Origin: an uncultured Peptococcaceae bacterium
GTDB taxonomy: Bacteria > Bacillota > Peptococcia > Peptococcales > Peptococcaceae
Direction of reading: 5' to 3'
Length of the DNA stretch: 16,828 nucleotides
NCBI GenBank assembly: GCA_900552455.1
Contig: URZX01000041.1
Location: 1 to 16,828, forward strand
In this document: positions 1 through 7,174 of the stretch, one piece after another
Numbering within the stretch: the first letter of the stretch is position 1
How the letters are laid out: every line of letters starts with the position of its first letter
The notes under the pieces: model-generated
Database searches by the model: none
What the model was told of the DNA's origin: nothing
The model's input: only the letters and a program-made list of their open reading frames with translations
Made by a program: the position numbers and the translations under genes

Positions 1-52
1 TTGAAACAATATTTTTGTTATTTACCCTATCTACTTGACAGGGGGCGGTTCA
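1..52 (+). mobile_element. Right terminus of an IS3-family insertion sequence (partial)
   Basis: The segment ending ...GACAGGGGGCGGTTCA has the look of an IS3/IS150-group right inverted repeat. Read as its reverse complement it begins TGAACCGCCCCC, which agrees with the putative left IS end at 16775 (TGAACTGTCCCC) at 10 of the first 12 bases and 15 of the first 25. No transposase can be identified in the few codons available. The exact outer boundary (about base 52) is inferred from the match, not from a target duplication. Confidence 0.55.
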
Positions 53-85
53 CACATGCGCGGGGCTTTTTTGCTGCCTGTAGAT

Positions 86-113
86 GAAAATACCACCGCT
101 GTTGTGCGGTGGT
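86..113 (-). terminator. Rho-independent terminator of the dinJ-yafQ operon
   Basis: Perfect 8-bp stem ACCACCGC (92-99) / GCGGTGGT (106-113) with a 6-nt loop. Read on the minus strand it is followed by ATTTTC. It lies just past the toxin stop codon. Confidence 0.75.
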
Positions 114-119
114 GGGTGA

Positions 120-404
120 TCATTTTCCGAAGAGATCGCTGTGCGAGCCGGTGTGCGCCAGCGTCAGCACGAGCACGTCGTCTTCGATGCGGTAAATGAG
201 CAGCCAGTCTGGCTGAATGTGGCATTCGCGGTGGCCTGCCCAGTTGCCGGAGAGCGCGTGATCTCTGTTTTTTGCTGGGAGCGATTCGCCACGGGATAAT
301 TTGCGAATGATGTCGTCCAGAAGATCCATATTTAAATGGCGCTTCATTGCGAGCTTGTAGTCTTTTTTGAATTGGTTGGTCCAGATAATATCGTAATGTT
401 TCAT
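120..404 (-). CDS. yafQ: YafQ-family type II toxin (mRNA interferase)
   Basis: 94 residues, the usual length for YafQ, a RelE-superfamily ribosome-dependent endoribonuclease. Residues matching the catalytic set known for E. coli YafQ are visible: H49, H62 and D66 in CHIQPDW, and H88 in TGSHSDLFGK near the C-terminus with the following F. The start codon overlaps the stop of the upstream antitoxin (ATGA arrangement), so the two are translationally coupled, and a terminator follows at 92-113. All family-defining residues are present, so it is probably an active toxin neutralised by the neighbouring DinJ-like protein. The function is assigned from family resemblance. Confidence 0.9.
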   Translation of the reverse strand: MKHYDIIWTNQFKKDYKLAMKRHLNMDLLDDIIRKLSRGESLPAKNRDHALSGNWAGHRECHIQPDWLLIYRIEDDVLVLTLAHTGSHSDLFGK

Positions 405-688
405 CGCTTCAACTCCCGCAATGCTTCTTCGACATCAGAGTAGCGCTTCACCGTTGGATCTTTGGCGATGCGTTCGGCTTCGAGCATGGCTTCGATGGTG
501 GTGCGGTTTGGCTGGTCGTCGAGACGGGCGTCGAAGGGGAGGCCACCTTTGCGCAGCGACTGGCGCAGAAAGACGTTGATGGCGGTGGAAAGGGACATGC
601 CGAGCTCGGCGTAGAGGGCTTCGCAGTCTTTCTTGAGATCGCTGTCGAGACGGATGGTGAGATTGGTGGTGTTTTTCGCAACGGACAT
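401..688 (-). CDS. dinJ: RelB/DinJ-family antitoxin
   Basis: 95 residues. The N-terminal half (TTNLTIRLDSDLKKDCEALY, then LGMSLSTAINVFLRQSL) is the ribbon-helix-helix DNA-binding fold of DinJ/RelB antitoxins; the charged C-terminal tail should wrap the toxin. The open frame extends upstream to base 859, but the start at 688 is preferred because AAGGAG sits just upstream and the homology begins there. The stop overlaps the YafQ start by 4 nt. Such antitoxins repress their own promoter, here most likely the one at 724-752, and repression is usually strongest as the toxin-antitoxin complex. Confidence 0.9.
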   Translation of the reverse strand: MSVAKNTTNLTIRLDSDLKKDCEALYAELGMSLSTAINVFLRQSLRKGGLPFDARLDDQPNRTTIEAMLEAERIAKDPTVKRYSDVEEALRELKR

Positions 689-723
689 GGGGATCCTCTC
701 CTTTATATGGATTTTATACCCAT

Positions 724-752
724 ATTCTACGACGAATCCTGTGCAAATGCAA
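724..752 (-). promoter_or_regulatory. Promoter of dinJ-yafQ
   Basis: Minus strand TTGCAT (747-752), a 17-nt spacer, then TAGAAT (724-729), placed about 40 nt upstream of the dinJ start. No other candidate fits as well. The spacing is canonical, but the assignment is by inspection only. Confidence 0.5.
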
Positions 753-790
753 GAGAATGCACGAGAATCGCACGGTGAAAAAATGTCCCA

Positions 791-834
791 TTCTTGGCTG
801 TTTCTTGGATTTTGTCTGCTATTCTTGAGATACA
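791..834 (+). promoter_or_regulatory. Candidate operator/promoter of the lanFEG-RK operon
   Basis: TTCTTGG occurs at 791-797 and 802-808, with TTCTTGA at 822-828. The start-to-start spacings are 11 and 20 nt, so all copies lie on one face of the helix. OmpR-family regulators typically bind direct repeats with this spacing. A possible core promoter overlaps: TTGGAT (805-810), an 18-nt spacer, and TGA-GATACA (826-834). Its -10 is poor, as expected for an activator-dependent promoter. Binding by the response regulator at 3093 is inferred. Confidence 0.35.
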
Positions 835-857
835 GAAATGAGAAAGGACGGAGAATC

Positions 858-1562
858 ATGGCAGACTACATTCTTGAAACAAAAAATCTGACGAAGACTT
901 TTCGCCATCAGACGGTGGTGGAGGGAGTGTCGCTGGCGGTGCGGCGCGGTTCTGTGTATGGGCTTCTGGGGCCGAACGGCGCTGGAAAATCGACGACGCT
1001 GAAGATGATCATGGGGCTGTTGCGGCCGAGCGGCGGCGAGATCATTTTCGATGGTGCGCGGTGGTCGCGGCGCGCGCTGGCGCAGATGGGGGCGCTCATC
1101 GAGGGGCCGGCGCTTTATCCGAATCTGACGGCGCGGGAAAACCTGCGCGTGCATACGCGGATGCTGGGCGTTCCGGAATCGCGTATTGCTGAGGTGTTGG
1201 AGATCGTGGATCTCGTGGACACGGGACGCAAGCGCGCGGGCCAGTTTAGCCTGGGGATGAAGCAGCGGCTGGGGATCGCGGTGGCGCTGTTGAACGATCC
1301 GGCGCTTTTGGTGCTGGATGAGCCGACGAACGGGCTGGATCCGTTTGGAATTCAGGAATTGCGCGAACTGATTGCGTCGTTTCCGGGGCAGGGGATCACG
1401 GTGATCCTTTCCAGCCATATTTTGTCGGAGGTGGCGCAGGTTGTGGACGAGATTGGTATTTTGAGCGGCGGGCGGCTGCTCTTTCAGGGGATGCCGCCGC
1501 AGCAGGAAAATCTGGAGCAATTTTTCACGGAAACGGTGCTGCAAGGAGGAATGAAACGATGA
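858..1562 (+). CDS. lanF: LanF-type lantibiotic-protection ABC transporter, ATP-binding subunit
   Basis: 234 residues. Walker A is GPNGAGKST (38-46), the ABC signature is SLGMKQ (131-136), Walker B is LLVLDEP (150-156), and the switch histidine is H187 in SSH. At the Q-loop position the sequence reads LIEGPALYPNL with glutamate E82. This 'E-loop' is a known hallmark of LanF lantibiotic-immunity ATPases. The product should energise export of antimicrobial peptides from the membrane through the two permeases encoded next. The frame is open back to 633, but the ATG at 858 with AAAGGA at 843-848 fits the family length. The stop overlaps the next start (ATGATG). A generic bacitracin-type (BcrA) exporter is the alternative reading. 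Confidence 0.9.
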   Translation: MADYILETKNLTKTFRHQTVVEGVSLAVRRGSVYGLLGPNGAGKSTTLKMIMGLLRPSGGEIIFDGARWSRRALAQMGALIEGPALYPNLTARENLRVHTRMLGVPESRIAEVLEIVDLVDTGRKRAGQFSLGMKQRLGIAVALLNDPALLVLDEPTNGLDPFGIQELRELIASFPGQGITVILSSHILSEVAQVVDEIGILSGGRLLFQGMPPQQENLEQFFTETVLQGGMKR

Positions 1563-2308
1563 TGGGAATGTTACGCGCGGAAATGCTGAAATACAAGCGC
1601 ACGTTTATGGCGAAGCTGGTGATCTTTATTCCGCTCTTTTTTGCGGTGTATTCGCTGGTGACGAGTTATCTGGTGCCGGGGAGCTACGACTGGAACGGGA
1701 TTTTGGTGATGAGCTTCAATTGGTGGCCGGTGACGTTTCTGCCGCTGGGCTATGGGCTTTTTGCGGGAATGGTGGCGAATCTTGAGCGCAAGGCGGGCAA
1801 TTATCGCGTGCTGAAAGGGGAGGTGCTTGCACCGCGGCACATCTGGCTGGGGAAAACCCTGGGCATGGCGCTGATCGCGGCGTGCTCATCGGCGGTGCTG
1901 GTGCTGGGCGATCTGGTCTGCGGGATGCTGCAGGGAGATGTGCCGCCGCTCGGGGTGATGGTGTTGGCGGCGCTGCTCTGCTGGCTTGCGACGCTGGCGC
2001 TGATCCCGCTGCAGCTGTGGCTGGCGACGTGGGCGGGAATGCTTGCGAGCATTGCCCTTGCGGCGGCGGGGATGATCGTGGGTGTGCTTCTGGCGCCGAC
2101 GAAGCTCTGGATCTTCTGCCCGTGGAGCTGGGCGTCGCGGCTGATGTGTCCGACGATCGGTGTGCATCCGAACGGGATTGTGTTTTCTGCAGGCGATGGG
2201 CTTCTGGACGCGAGGGTGATCCCTGTGGGAATTCTGGTGTCGCTTGTGGTGTTTGTGGTGCTGTCGATGCTGACGGCGCTGTGGTTTGAGCGGAGGGAGA
2301 GCAAATGA
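1559..2308 (+). CDS. lanE: LanE/MutE-type lantibiotic-protection ABC permease
   Basis: 249 residues, a highly hydrophobic protein with about six membrane helices, preceded by a short cytoplasmic start (MLRAEMLKYKRTF) typical of ABC-2 permeases of the MutE/EpiE family. The NWWPVTFLPLGYGLFAGM segment near residues 54-71 followed by a KAGNYRVLKGE cytoplasmic stretch also matches that family. Gene order F-E-G, translational overlap on both sides and the E-loop ATPase upstream support its role as one half of the transmembrane channel. The start could equally be the second ATG at 1562; AGGAGG lies about 10 nt upstream. Confidence 0.85.
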   Translation: MMGMLRAEMLKYKRTFMAKLVIFIPLFFAVYSLVTSYLVPGSYDWNGILVMSFNWWPVTFLPLGYGLFAGMVANLERKAGNYRVLKGEVLAPRHIWLGKTLGMALIAACSSAVLVLGDLVCGMLQGDVPPLGVMVLAALLCWLATLALIPLQLWLATWAGMLASIALAAAGMIVGVLLAPTKLWIFCPWSWASRLMCPTIGVHPNGIVFSAGDGLLDARVIPVGILVSLVVFVVLSMLTALWFERRESK

Positions 2309-3072
2309 TGGGGATTTTCTGCGCGGAATGGCTGAAAACGAAGGGCGGCGCGCTGCGGCCGTTGGTTTTTCTGCTCTCGCCGCTAGTCGGGGCGGTGCTG
2401 GCCTGGTATGTTGCGGGGCGGCCGTGGATCGCAGCGGGGTCGGCGTTTTCCGGATTTTTCTCGGTCTGGGCGGCGCTGGTGATGCCGCTTGCGCAGGCGA
2501 TTGTGGCGGGGCAGCTGGTGCATGAGGAGGAGGACGCGGCGAATTTTAACGGGTTTTTGCTCTGTGCAAAACCGCGGGCGTTGCTCTATCTTGTGAAGCT
2601 GGCGCTGCTCTTAGCGCTGGCGGCGGTGGCGACGGGGCTTGCGGTCGGTGCTTTTGTGCTGGGGCTCTGGCTGGGCGGTTATGCGAGCGGCGGTGCGATG
2701 CTCTATGCGGAAGCGGGCGCTGTCTGCTGGCTGGCGGCGATTCCGCTGGCGGCGCTGTCGCTGTGGCTTGCATTTGCTTTTGGGATGGGGGTATCGATTG
2801 GGGTCGGCATGGGCGGCATGCTCATTGCGGCGATTCTCGGCGGCACGCTGCTCGGCGATGCGATCTGGCCGTTTGTTCCCTGGGCCTGGCCGGTGCGGCT
2901 GGCGAGCGCGGTGGCGATCGGGCAGTCGCAGGAGATTAATGCGGCGCTGGTGGAAGCGTTTATGGCGCAGGCTGGTTTGGCTTGCGTGCTGGCGCTTGTC
3001 GGTGGTATGCTTTTCATAGTTGGTGGATGCGCGTGGTTTTCCCGCTGGGACGGGCGCGACACTGGTGAATGA
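2305..3072 (+). CDS. lanG: LanG/MutG-type lantibiotic-protection ABC permease
   Basis: 255 residues with about six hydrophobic segments. Its N-terminus (FCAEWLKTKGGALRPLVFLLS) resembles that of the previous permease, and the conserved region around HEEEDAANFNGFLL (about residues 73-86) is typical of these subunits, which carry a cytoplasmic loop there. It overlaps the lanE stop by 4 nt (ATGATG) and is followed closely by the response regulator gene. It should form the heteromeric membrane channel with LanE. The very alanine- and leucine-rich composition makes finer assignment uncertain, but the three-gene arrangement is characteristic. Confidence 0.85.
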   Translation: MMGIFCAEWLKTKGGALRPLVFLLSPLVGAVLAWYVAGRPWIAAGSAFSGFFSVWAALVMPLAQAIVAGQLVHEEEDAANFNGFLLCAKPRALLYLVKLALLLALAAVATGLAVGAFVLGLWLGGYASGGAMLYAEAGAVCWLAAIPLAALSLWLAFAFGMGVSIGVGMGGMLIAAILGGTLLGDAIWPFVPWAWPVRLASAVAIGQSQEINAALVEAFMAQAGLACVLALVGGMLFIVGGCAWFSRWDGRDTGE

Positions 3073-3092
3073 TGACGAACGGAGGTGCTCTT

Positions 3093-3812
3093 ATGAGTAA
3101 GATCCTGATTATAGACGACGAGCGGGATCTGGTGGCGCTGCTCGCAAAAAAGCTGCGCACGAATGGTCACGAGGTGTTCACGGCCTACGACGGACGCGCA
3201 GGCGCGGAGCTGGCGCGGCGGGAGCTGCCGGATCTGATCCTGTTGGATATTATGATGCCGGAGATGGATGGCTTTGATGTGTGCCGCGCGATCCGCGACG
3301 AGGTGATCTGTCCGATCCTCTTTCTCAGCGCGCGTCAGGCGGAATCGGACAAGATCCAGGGACTGACGCTGGGCGGTGACGATTATATCACGAAGCCTTT
3401 CGGGATGCGCGAGCTGATGGCGAAGATCGAAGCGAATCTGCGGCGTGAACGCCGGGCGCAGGGGGCTGGCGCTACGCAGAAGCGGCCGCGGCTGTATTTC
3501 GGCGAGATTGCGCTTGATCTGAGGGCGCGGTGTGTGCAGGTGGGGGATGTGCAGCTGGCGCTGACGAAGCACGAATATGCGGTGGTGGAATTTCTGGCGC
3601 TGCATCCGGGGCAGATCTTTTCGCGGGAACAGATCTACGAGCGGGTCTGGGGCTATGATGCGGAGGGGAATGCGGATGTGGTGGCGGAGCATTTGCGCAA
3701 GGCGCGGGCGAAAATTAAAAAAGCGGGGGCGGAGGATCCTGTGGCGACGGTCTGGGGGATTGGCTACCGCTGGCAGAAGAAGGAGGGGCGCGATGAAATG
3801 GCACACGCTTGA
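3093..3812 (+). CDS. OmpR-family response regulator of the lantibiotic-resistance operon
   Basis: 239 residues. The receiver domain has acidic pair D8-D9, phospho-acceptor D52 in LLDIMMPEMDG and K101 in ITKPFG. The C-terminal half is a winged-helix DNA-binding domain (LTKHEYAVVEFL ... EQIYERVWGYDAEGNADVVAEHLRKARAKI ... TVWGIGYRW). The start at 3093 is chosen because GGAGGT lies at 3081-3086; an upstream in-frame ATG at 3069 lacks a good site. The last 20 nt overlap the kinase gene. It belongs to the SpaR/NsrR/CprR functional type that controls LanFEG exporters. The direct repeats near 791-828 are a plausible target. Confidence 0.9.
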   Translation: MSKILIIDDERDLVALLAKKLRTNGHEVFTAYDGRAGAELARRELPDLILLDIMMPEMDGFDVCRAIRDEVICPILFLSARQAESDKIQGLTLGGDDYITKPFGMRELMAKIEANLRRERRAQGAGATQKRPRLYFGEIALDLRARCVQVGDVQLALTKHEYAVVEFLALHPGQIFSREQIYERVWGYDAEGNADVVAEHLRKARAKIKKAGAEDPVATVWGIGYRWQKKEGRDEMAHA

Positions 3813-5274
3813 AGGCGGGATGCGCCGCACGCTGGCGAAGATCCTGGCGACGACGGTGGGGGCGACGCTGGTGACGTATCTGATCGCGGGGGCTGTTTTT
3901 TTGCTGGTGGAGGACCGCTACATTCAGCCGGCGAATTACAGCGAGCTGCAGGTGGAGAATGTGGAGGTGCTCGCACGGGATAAGAGCACTGTGCTCTTAA
4001 ATGCGAGCGCTGCGCCGCTGCTCGATGCGGCGGTGGGCGACAGTGCTCTTAAATATCAGGTGGTGGATGCGGAGGGGCGCACGCTCTATGGCACCTATGC
4101 GCCGGAAAATGTGGAGCTGGACGGTGAGATGCTTCTGCAGGAGGTCAATACTGCCCACGGCGAGGGGGCGTATTATGTGCATACGGTGCCGATCCTTGAC
4201 GATGAAAACAGGCTGGTGGGGGCGGTGCGCTGCGCGTATGATTTTGACCTGCGCTTTACGCGCACGACGGCGGTGGCGAAGCTGGCGACGGTGTTTTTTG
4301 TGGTGGCGCTGGCTTCGCCTTTGCTCTGGCTGGGATTTTTCAGCTGGTTCTTTTCGCGGCGCTTTGCGGCGCAGATCCGCACGCCGCTGGCGCTTTTGCG
4401 CGGTGCGGCGGACAAGATCGCGGCGCGGGATCTGGATTTCACGATCGATTATACGGAGGACAACGAGCTGGGCGAGCTCTGCACGGCGTTTGATGCGATG
4501 CGCGCGAATCTGGGCGATTCGCTGGCGCGGCAGTGGCGGCTGGAGGAGGAACGGCGCGAGATGGTGGCGGCGCTGGCGCATGATCTGAAGACGCCGCTGG
4601 CGGTGATCAAAGCGTACAACGAAACGCTGGCGGACGATACGCCGCTGGATGAGGAGCAGCGTGGCTATGTGGCGGTGATCGCGGCGAATGTGGATCGCTC
4701 GGCGGGGCTGATCCAGCGGATCCAGGATGTGTCGCTGCTGGAAGCGGGGGAGGCGCGGCTTGAGCGGGAATGGATGGATCTGCGCGCTTTTCTTGCGGAA
4801 ATGGCGGAGGCGCTGGCGGGGCGCGCGCGTCTGCAGCAGGTGGAGGTGGCGCTGGCGCTGGATGCGGGGCTGGCGCGAGGCTATCTCATTGACAGGGAGC
4901 GGCTTTGGCGGATGCTGGACAATCTGGTGAACAATGCGCTGGCTGTGATGCGGGCGGGCGGCAGGCTGACGCTTGCGGCGAAGGAGGAGGAGGATGCGCT
5001 CCTGGTTGCGGTGCGCGACAGCGGGCCGGGCTTTTCGGCGAAGGATCTGCGCCACGCGACGGAGCAGTTTTACCGCGGTGACGAGGCGCGGGGAACGCGG
5101 GATGGTCACGCGGGGCTGGGGCTTTTCATTGTGCAGACGCTGGCGGAGCAGATGGGAGGACGGGTGCTGCTCTCAACCAATGCGGAGGGCGGCGCCTGTG
5201 TGACGATTGCGCTGGCGCTGGAATTTGTGGTGGAGAAGGGGTATAATGAAGAAAACAATGACGAGAAAGGATGA
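3793..5274 (+). CDS. Sensor histidine kinase of the lantibiotic-resistance operon
   Basis: 493 residues. Membrane helix 1 is about residues 14-39, the extracytoplasmic sensor domain about 40-158, and helix 2 about 162-187. A HAMP linker (about 188-245) is followed by the dimerisation helix with phospho-acceptor H263 in AHDLKTPL. The N box is LDNLVNNAL (375-383), G1 is DSGPGF (409-414) and G2 is GHAGLGLF (438-445). The frame is open further upstream inside the regulator gene, but the ATG at 3793 has GGAGG just before it. The roughly 120-residue external domain is larger than in the short Bce-type sensors, so the kinase may recognise its peptide or stress signal directly rather than through the transporter. 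Confidence 0.9.
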   Translation: MKWHTLEGGMRRTLAKILATTVGATLVTYLIAGAVFLLVEDRYIQPANYSELQVENVEVLARDKSTVLLNASAAPLLDAAVGDSALKYQVVDAEGRTLYGTYAPENVELDGEMLLQEVNTAHGEGAYYVHTVPILDDENRLVGAVRCAYDFDLRFTRTTAVAKLATVFFVVALASPLLWLGFFSWFFSRRFAAQIRTPLALLRGAADKIAARDLDFTIDYTEDNELGELCTAFDAMRANLGDSLARQWRLEEERREMVAALAHDLKTPLAVIKAYNETLADDTPLDEEQRGYVAVIAANVDRSAGLIQRIQDVSLLEAGEARLEREWMDLRAFLAEMAEALAGRARLQQVEVALALDAGLARGYLIDRERLWRMLDNLVNNALAVMRAGGRLTLAAKEEEDALLVAVRDSGPGFSAKDLRHATEQFYRGDEARGTRDGHAGLGLFIVQTLAEQMGGRVLLSTNAEGGACVTIALALEFVVEKGYNEENNDEKG

Positions 5275-5280
5275 CCGGAC

Positions 5281-5805
5281 ATGAATGAGGTACTGAAAAA
5301 TATCCGTGAACGCCGCAGCTGCCGCAAATACAAGGCGGACGCTGTGCCGGCGGAGCTGATCGATGCGGTTGTGGAGGCGGGGCTTTATGCGCCGTCGAGT
5401 CTGGGCGAGCAGAGCGCGTTGATTGTGGCGGTCTCGGACAAGGAGACGCGCGACAAGCTCTCGAAGCTGAATGCGCGCTTTACGCCGAAGCCGGACAACG
5501 ATCCGTTCTACGGTGCGCCGGTGGTGCTGATTGCGCTGGCGCGGACGGCGCGGGATGCGCAGTTCTGCGATGGCTGTGTGATGCTGGAAAATATGATGCT
5601 GGCGGCGCAGAGTCTGGGGCTGGGGTCCTGCTGGATCCACCGCGCGAAGGAGATGTATGCGAGCGAGGAAGGAAAGGCGTTTCTCGCGGAGCTGGGCGTT
5701 GAAGGGGATGTGATCGGTGTTGGCCACTGCATCCTGGGCTATCCTGACGGAGAACTGCCCGAAGCGCCTGCCCGCAAGAAGGGGCGTGTGTTCTACGTGC
5801 GCTGA
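5281..5805 (+). CDS. Nitroreductase-family FMN oxidoreductase
   Basis: 174 residues, a short single-domain member of the nitroreductase fold. The N-terminal IRERRSCRKYKADAV supplies the FMN-phosphate-binding arginines. The segment LYAPSSLGEQSALIVAV and the central MLENMMLAAQSLGLGSCWI are typical, and so is the final GYPDGELP. These enzymes use NAD(P)H to reduce nitro, quinone or flavin substrates; the substrate here is unknown. It starts 6 nt after the kinase stop and is followed by a terminator, so it is the last gene of the lanFEG-RK operon and would be induced with it. Its link to antimicrobial-peptide resistance is not obvious. Confidence 0.85.
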   Translation: MNEVLKNIRERRSCRKYKADAVPAELIDAVVEAGLYAPSSLGEQSALIVAVSDKETRDKLSKLNARFTPKPDNDPFYGAPVVLIALARTARDAQFCDGCVMLENMMLAAQSLGLGSCWIHRAKEMYASEEGKAFLAELGVEGDVIGVGHCILGYPDGELPEAPARKKGRVFYVR

Positions 5806-5813
5806 TTGTATGG

Positions 5814-5847
5814 CGGCTGCTGACGATGGTCGGCGGCTGTTTTTTTA
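5814..5847 (+). terminator. Terminator of the lanFEG-RK-nitroreductase operon
   Basis: Stem GCTGCTGAC (5816-5824) / GTCGGCGGC (5829-5837) with two G-U pairs and a GATG loop, followed by TGTTTTTTT. Confidence 0.7.
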
Positions 5848-5891
5848 TAGTTAAGAAGCATGATAAGGCCGTATCCAAATGGGGGATATCG

Positions 5892-5900
5892 TGGTATAAT
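5892..5900 (+). promoter_or_regulatory. Extended -10 promoter of the first opine dehydrogenase gene
   Basis: TGGTATAAT is a consensus -10 with the TGn extension, about 70 nt before the start codon. No good -35 box is present at the right distance, which is acceptable for extended -10 promoters. Confidence 0.6.
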
Positions 5901-5971
5901 GGATGCATAAGAAATACTTCTTGAAATGATAAGTTGTCAAGAGGAAAACCAGAAAAATTGGGGGAATCTCT

Positions 5972-7081
5972 ATGGAAGTAAAAAATGTTGCGATTCTTGG
6001 CGCTGGCAATGGCGGCGCGACGGCGGCCTGCGAATTTACGGAGCGCGGCTTCAATGTCTGGCTCTATGAGCTGCCGGATTTTGCTGGCGACCTGGAGGGC
6101 ATCCGCAAAAACGGGGGCTTTCGTTTGGTGGAGCCGAACGAGGTGCCGCCGAAGGATGTGTTTGTGCCGTTCACGCAGGTGACGACGGACATTGAGCAGG
6201 CGGTGAAGGATGCGCAGGTGATCATGCTGGTGGTTCCGGGCTATGCGGTGGACCGCTTTGCGGAGGTGCTGGCGCCGGTTGTGCGCGAGGATCAGATTAT
6301 TTTCTTCAATGGCGCTGCGGCGATGGGCTGTGTGCGTTTTACGCGCAAGGCGCGCGCGATGGGCATTGATACGCGCTTTAAGGTGTGCGAGGCGAACTCG
6401 CTGTCTTACGGGACGCGTGTGTTCCCGGACGAGGCGCGGGTGGAGCTTTCGCTGCGCGTGAAGAAGCTGTTTTTGGCGGCGTATCCGAAGGAAAACACGG
6501 AGGAATGTCTGGCGGCCTGTGTGCAGCTTTATCCGGGGCTTGTGGCTGGGCGCGATATCTGGGAGACGACGCTGGAAAACGGCAATCCGGAGGTGCACCC
6601 TGGGCCATGTCTTTTGAGCGCTGGGCATATTGAATACTCAGGCGGGGAGTTCTGGCTCTACCGCGAGGGGATCACGGAACACACGGTGAATGTGCTGCAC
6701 GCGATTGAGCGGGAGCGCATGGCGATTGGCCGGGCTTTTGGCTTTGAGCTGGAGGATGCGGTGGAAAGCCGCTACCGCCGCGGCTATTTTGACAACGATA
6801 AGGAGGACTTGCAGCATCTTTTCAACACGAGTGAGGTGTTCACGAAGATCAAGGGTCCGACGTCGATCACGTCGCGCTATTTCACGGAGGATATCTCGGA
6901 CGGGCTGGTGCTGTGGTCGGATCTGGGACGAGTCTGTGGGGTGCCGACGCCGAATATTGATGCGGTGATCACGCTGGGCGGATCGCTTTTGCAGGTGGAT
7001 TTCCGCAAGATTGGGCTGACGCTGGACAAGCTTGGCTACGGGGACGCGAAAACGGTGGACGATTTGCTGCAGGACGTATGA
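5972..7081 (+). CDS. Opine dehydrogenase-family NAD(P)-dependent oxidoreductase, copy 1
   Basis: 369 residues. The N-terminal Rossmann domain starts with VAILGAGNGG (G10-G15 region). The C-terminal octopine-dehydrogenase domain has NGNPEVHPGP with H209, RYFTEDISDGLVLWSDLG (about 302-319) and GVPTPNIDAVITLG. H209 is the likely catalytic histidine and D307 may be its acidic partner; the pairing is inferred from the family. Opine dehydrogenases reductively condense an amino acid with a keto acid, or run the reverse; the substrate cannot be read from sequence. GGGGGA precedes the start. A close paralogue follows 93 bp downstream. Annotation as a ketopantoate- or glycerol-3-phosphate-type dehydrogenase is a less likely alternative. 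Confidence 0.85.
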   Translation: MEVKNVAILGAGNGGATAACEFTERGFNVWLYELPDFAGDLEGIRKNGGFRLVEPNEVPPKDVFVPFTQVTTDIEQAVKDAQVIMLVVPGYAVDRFAEVLAPVVREDQIIFFNGAAAMGCVRFTRKARAMGIDTRFKVCEANSLSYGTRVFPDEARVELSLRVKKLFLAAYPKENTEECLAACVQLYPGLVAGRDIWETTLENGNPEVHPGPCLLSAGHIEYSGGEFWLYREGITEHTVNVLHAIERERMAIGRAFGFELEDAVESRYRRGYFDNDKEDLQHLFNTSEVFTKIKGPTSITSRYFTEDISDGLVLWSDLGRVCGVPTPNIDAVITLGGSLLQVDFRKIGLTLDKLGYGDAKTVDDLLQDV

Positions 7082-7136
7082 TTTCGGAATTTTGCATTTA
7101 TTTTTGATAATTACAATTTCATTCTGAGCAAAAAGA

Positions 7137-7145
7137 TGTTATACT
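7137..7145 (+). promoter_or_regulatory. Extended -10 promoter of the second opine dehydrogenase gene
   Basis: TGTTATACT in the AT-rich gap between the two paralogues, 29 nt upstream of the start codon, with a weak TTTCAT at the -35 position (7117-7122). It suggests copy 2 can be expressed separately from copy 1. Confidence 0.5.
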
Positions 7146-7174
7146 AATAAAAATCGATCCAAGGAGGAAATTAT

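Noticed and set aside
3997..5109. A 370-codon minus-strand frame opposite the histidine kinase
   Set aside because: Arginine/histidine/glutamine-rich shadow caused by high GC; the plus strand encodes all kinase motifs.
858..5805. A lantibiotic biosynthesis cluster
   Set aside because: Immunity and regulatory genes are present, but no LanB/C/M-type enzyme, processing protease or cysteine-rich precursor peptide was found in the window.
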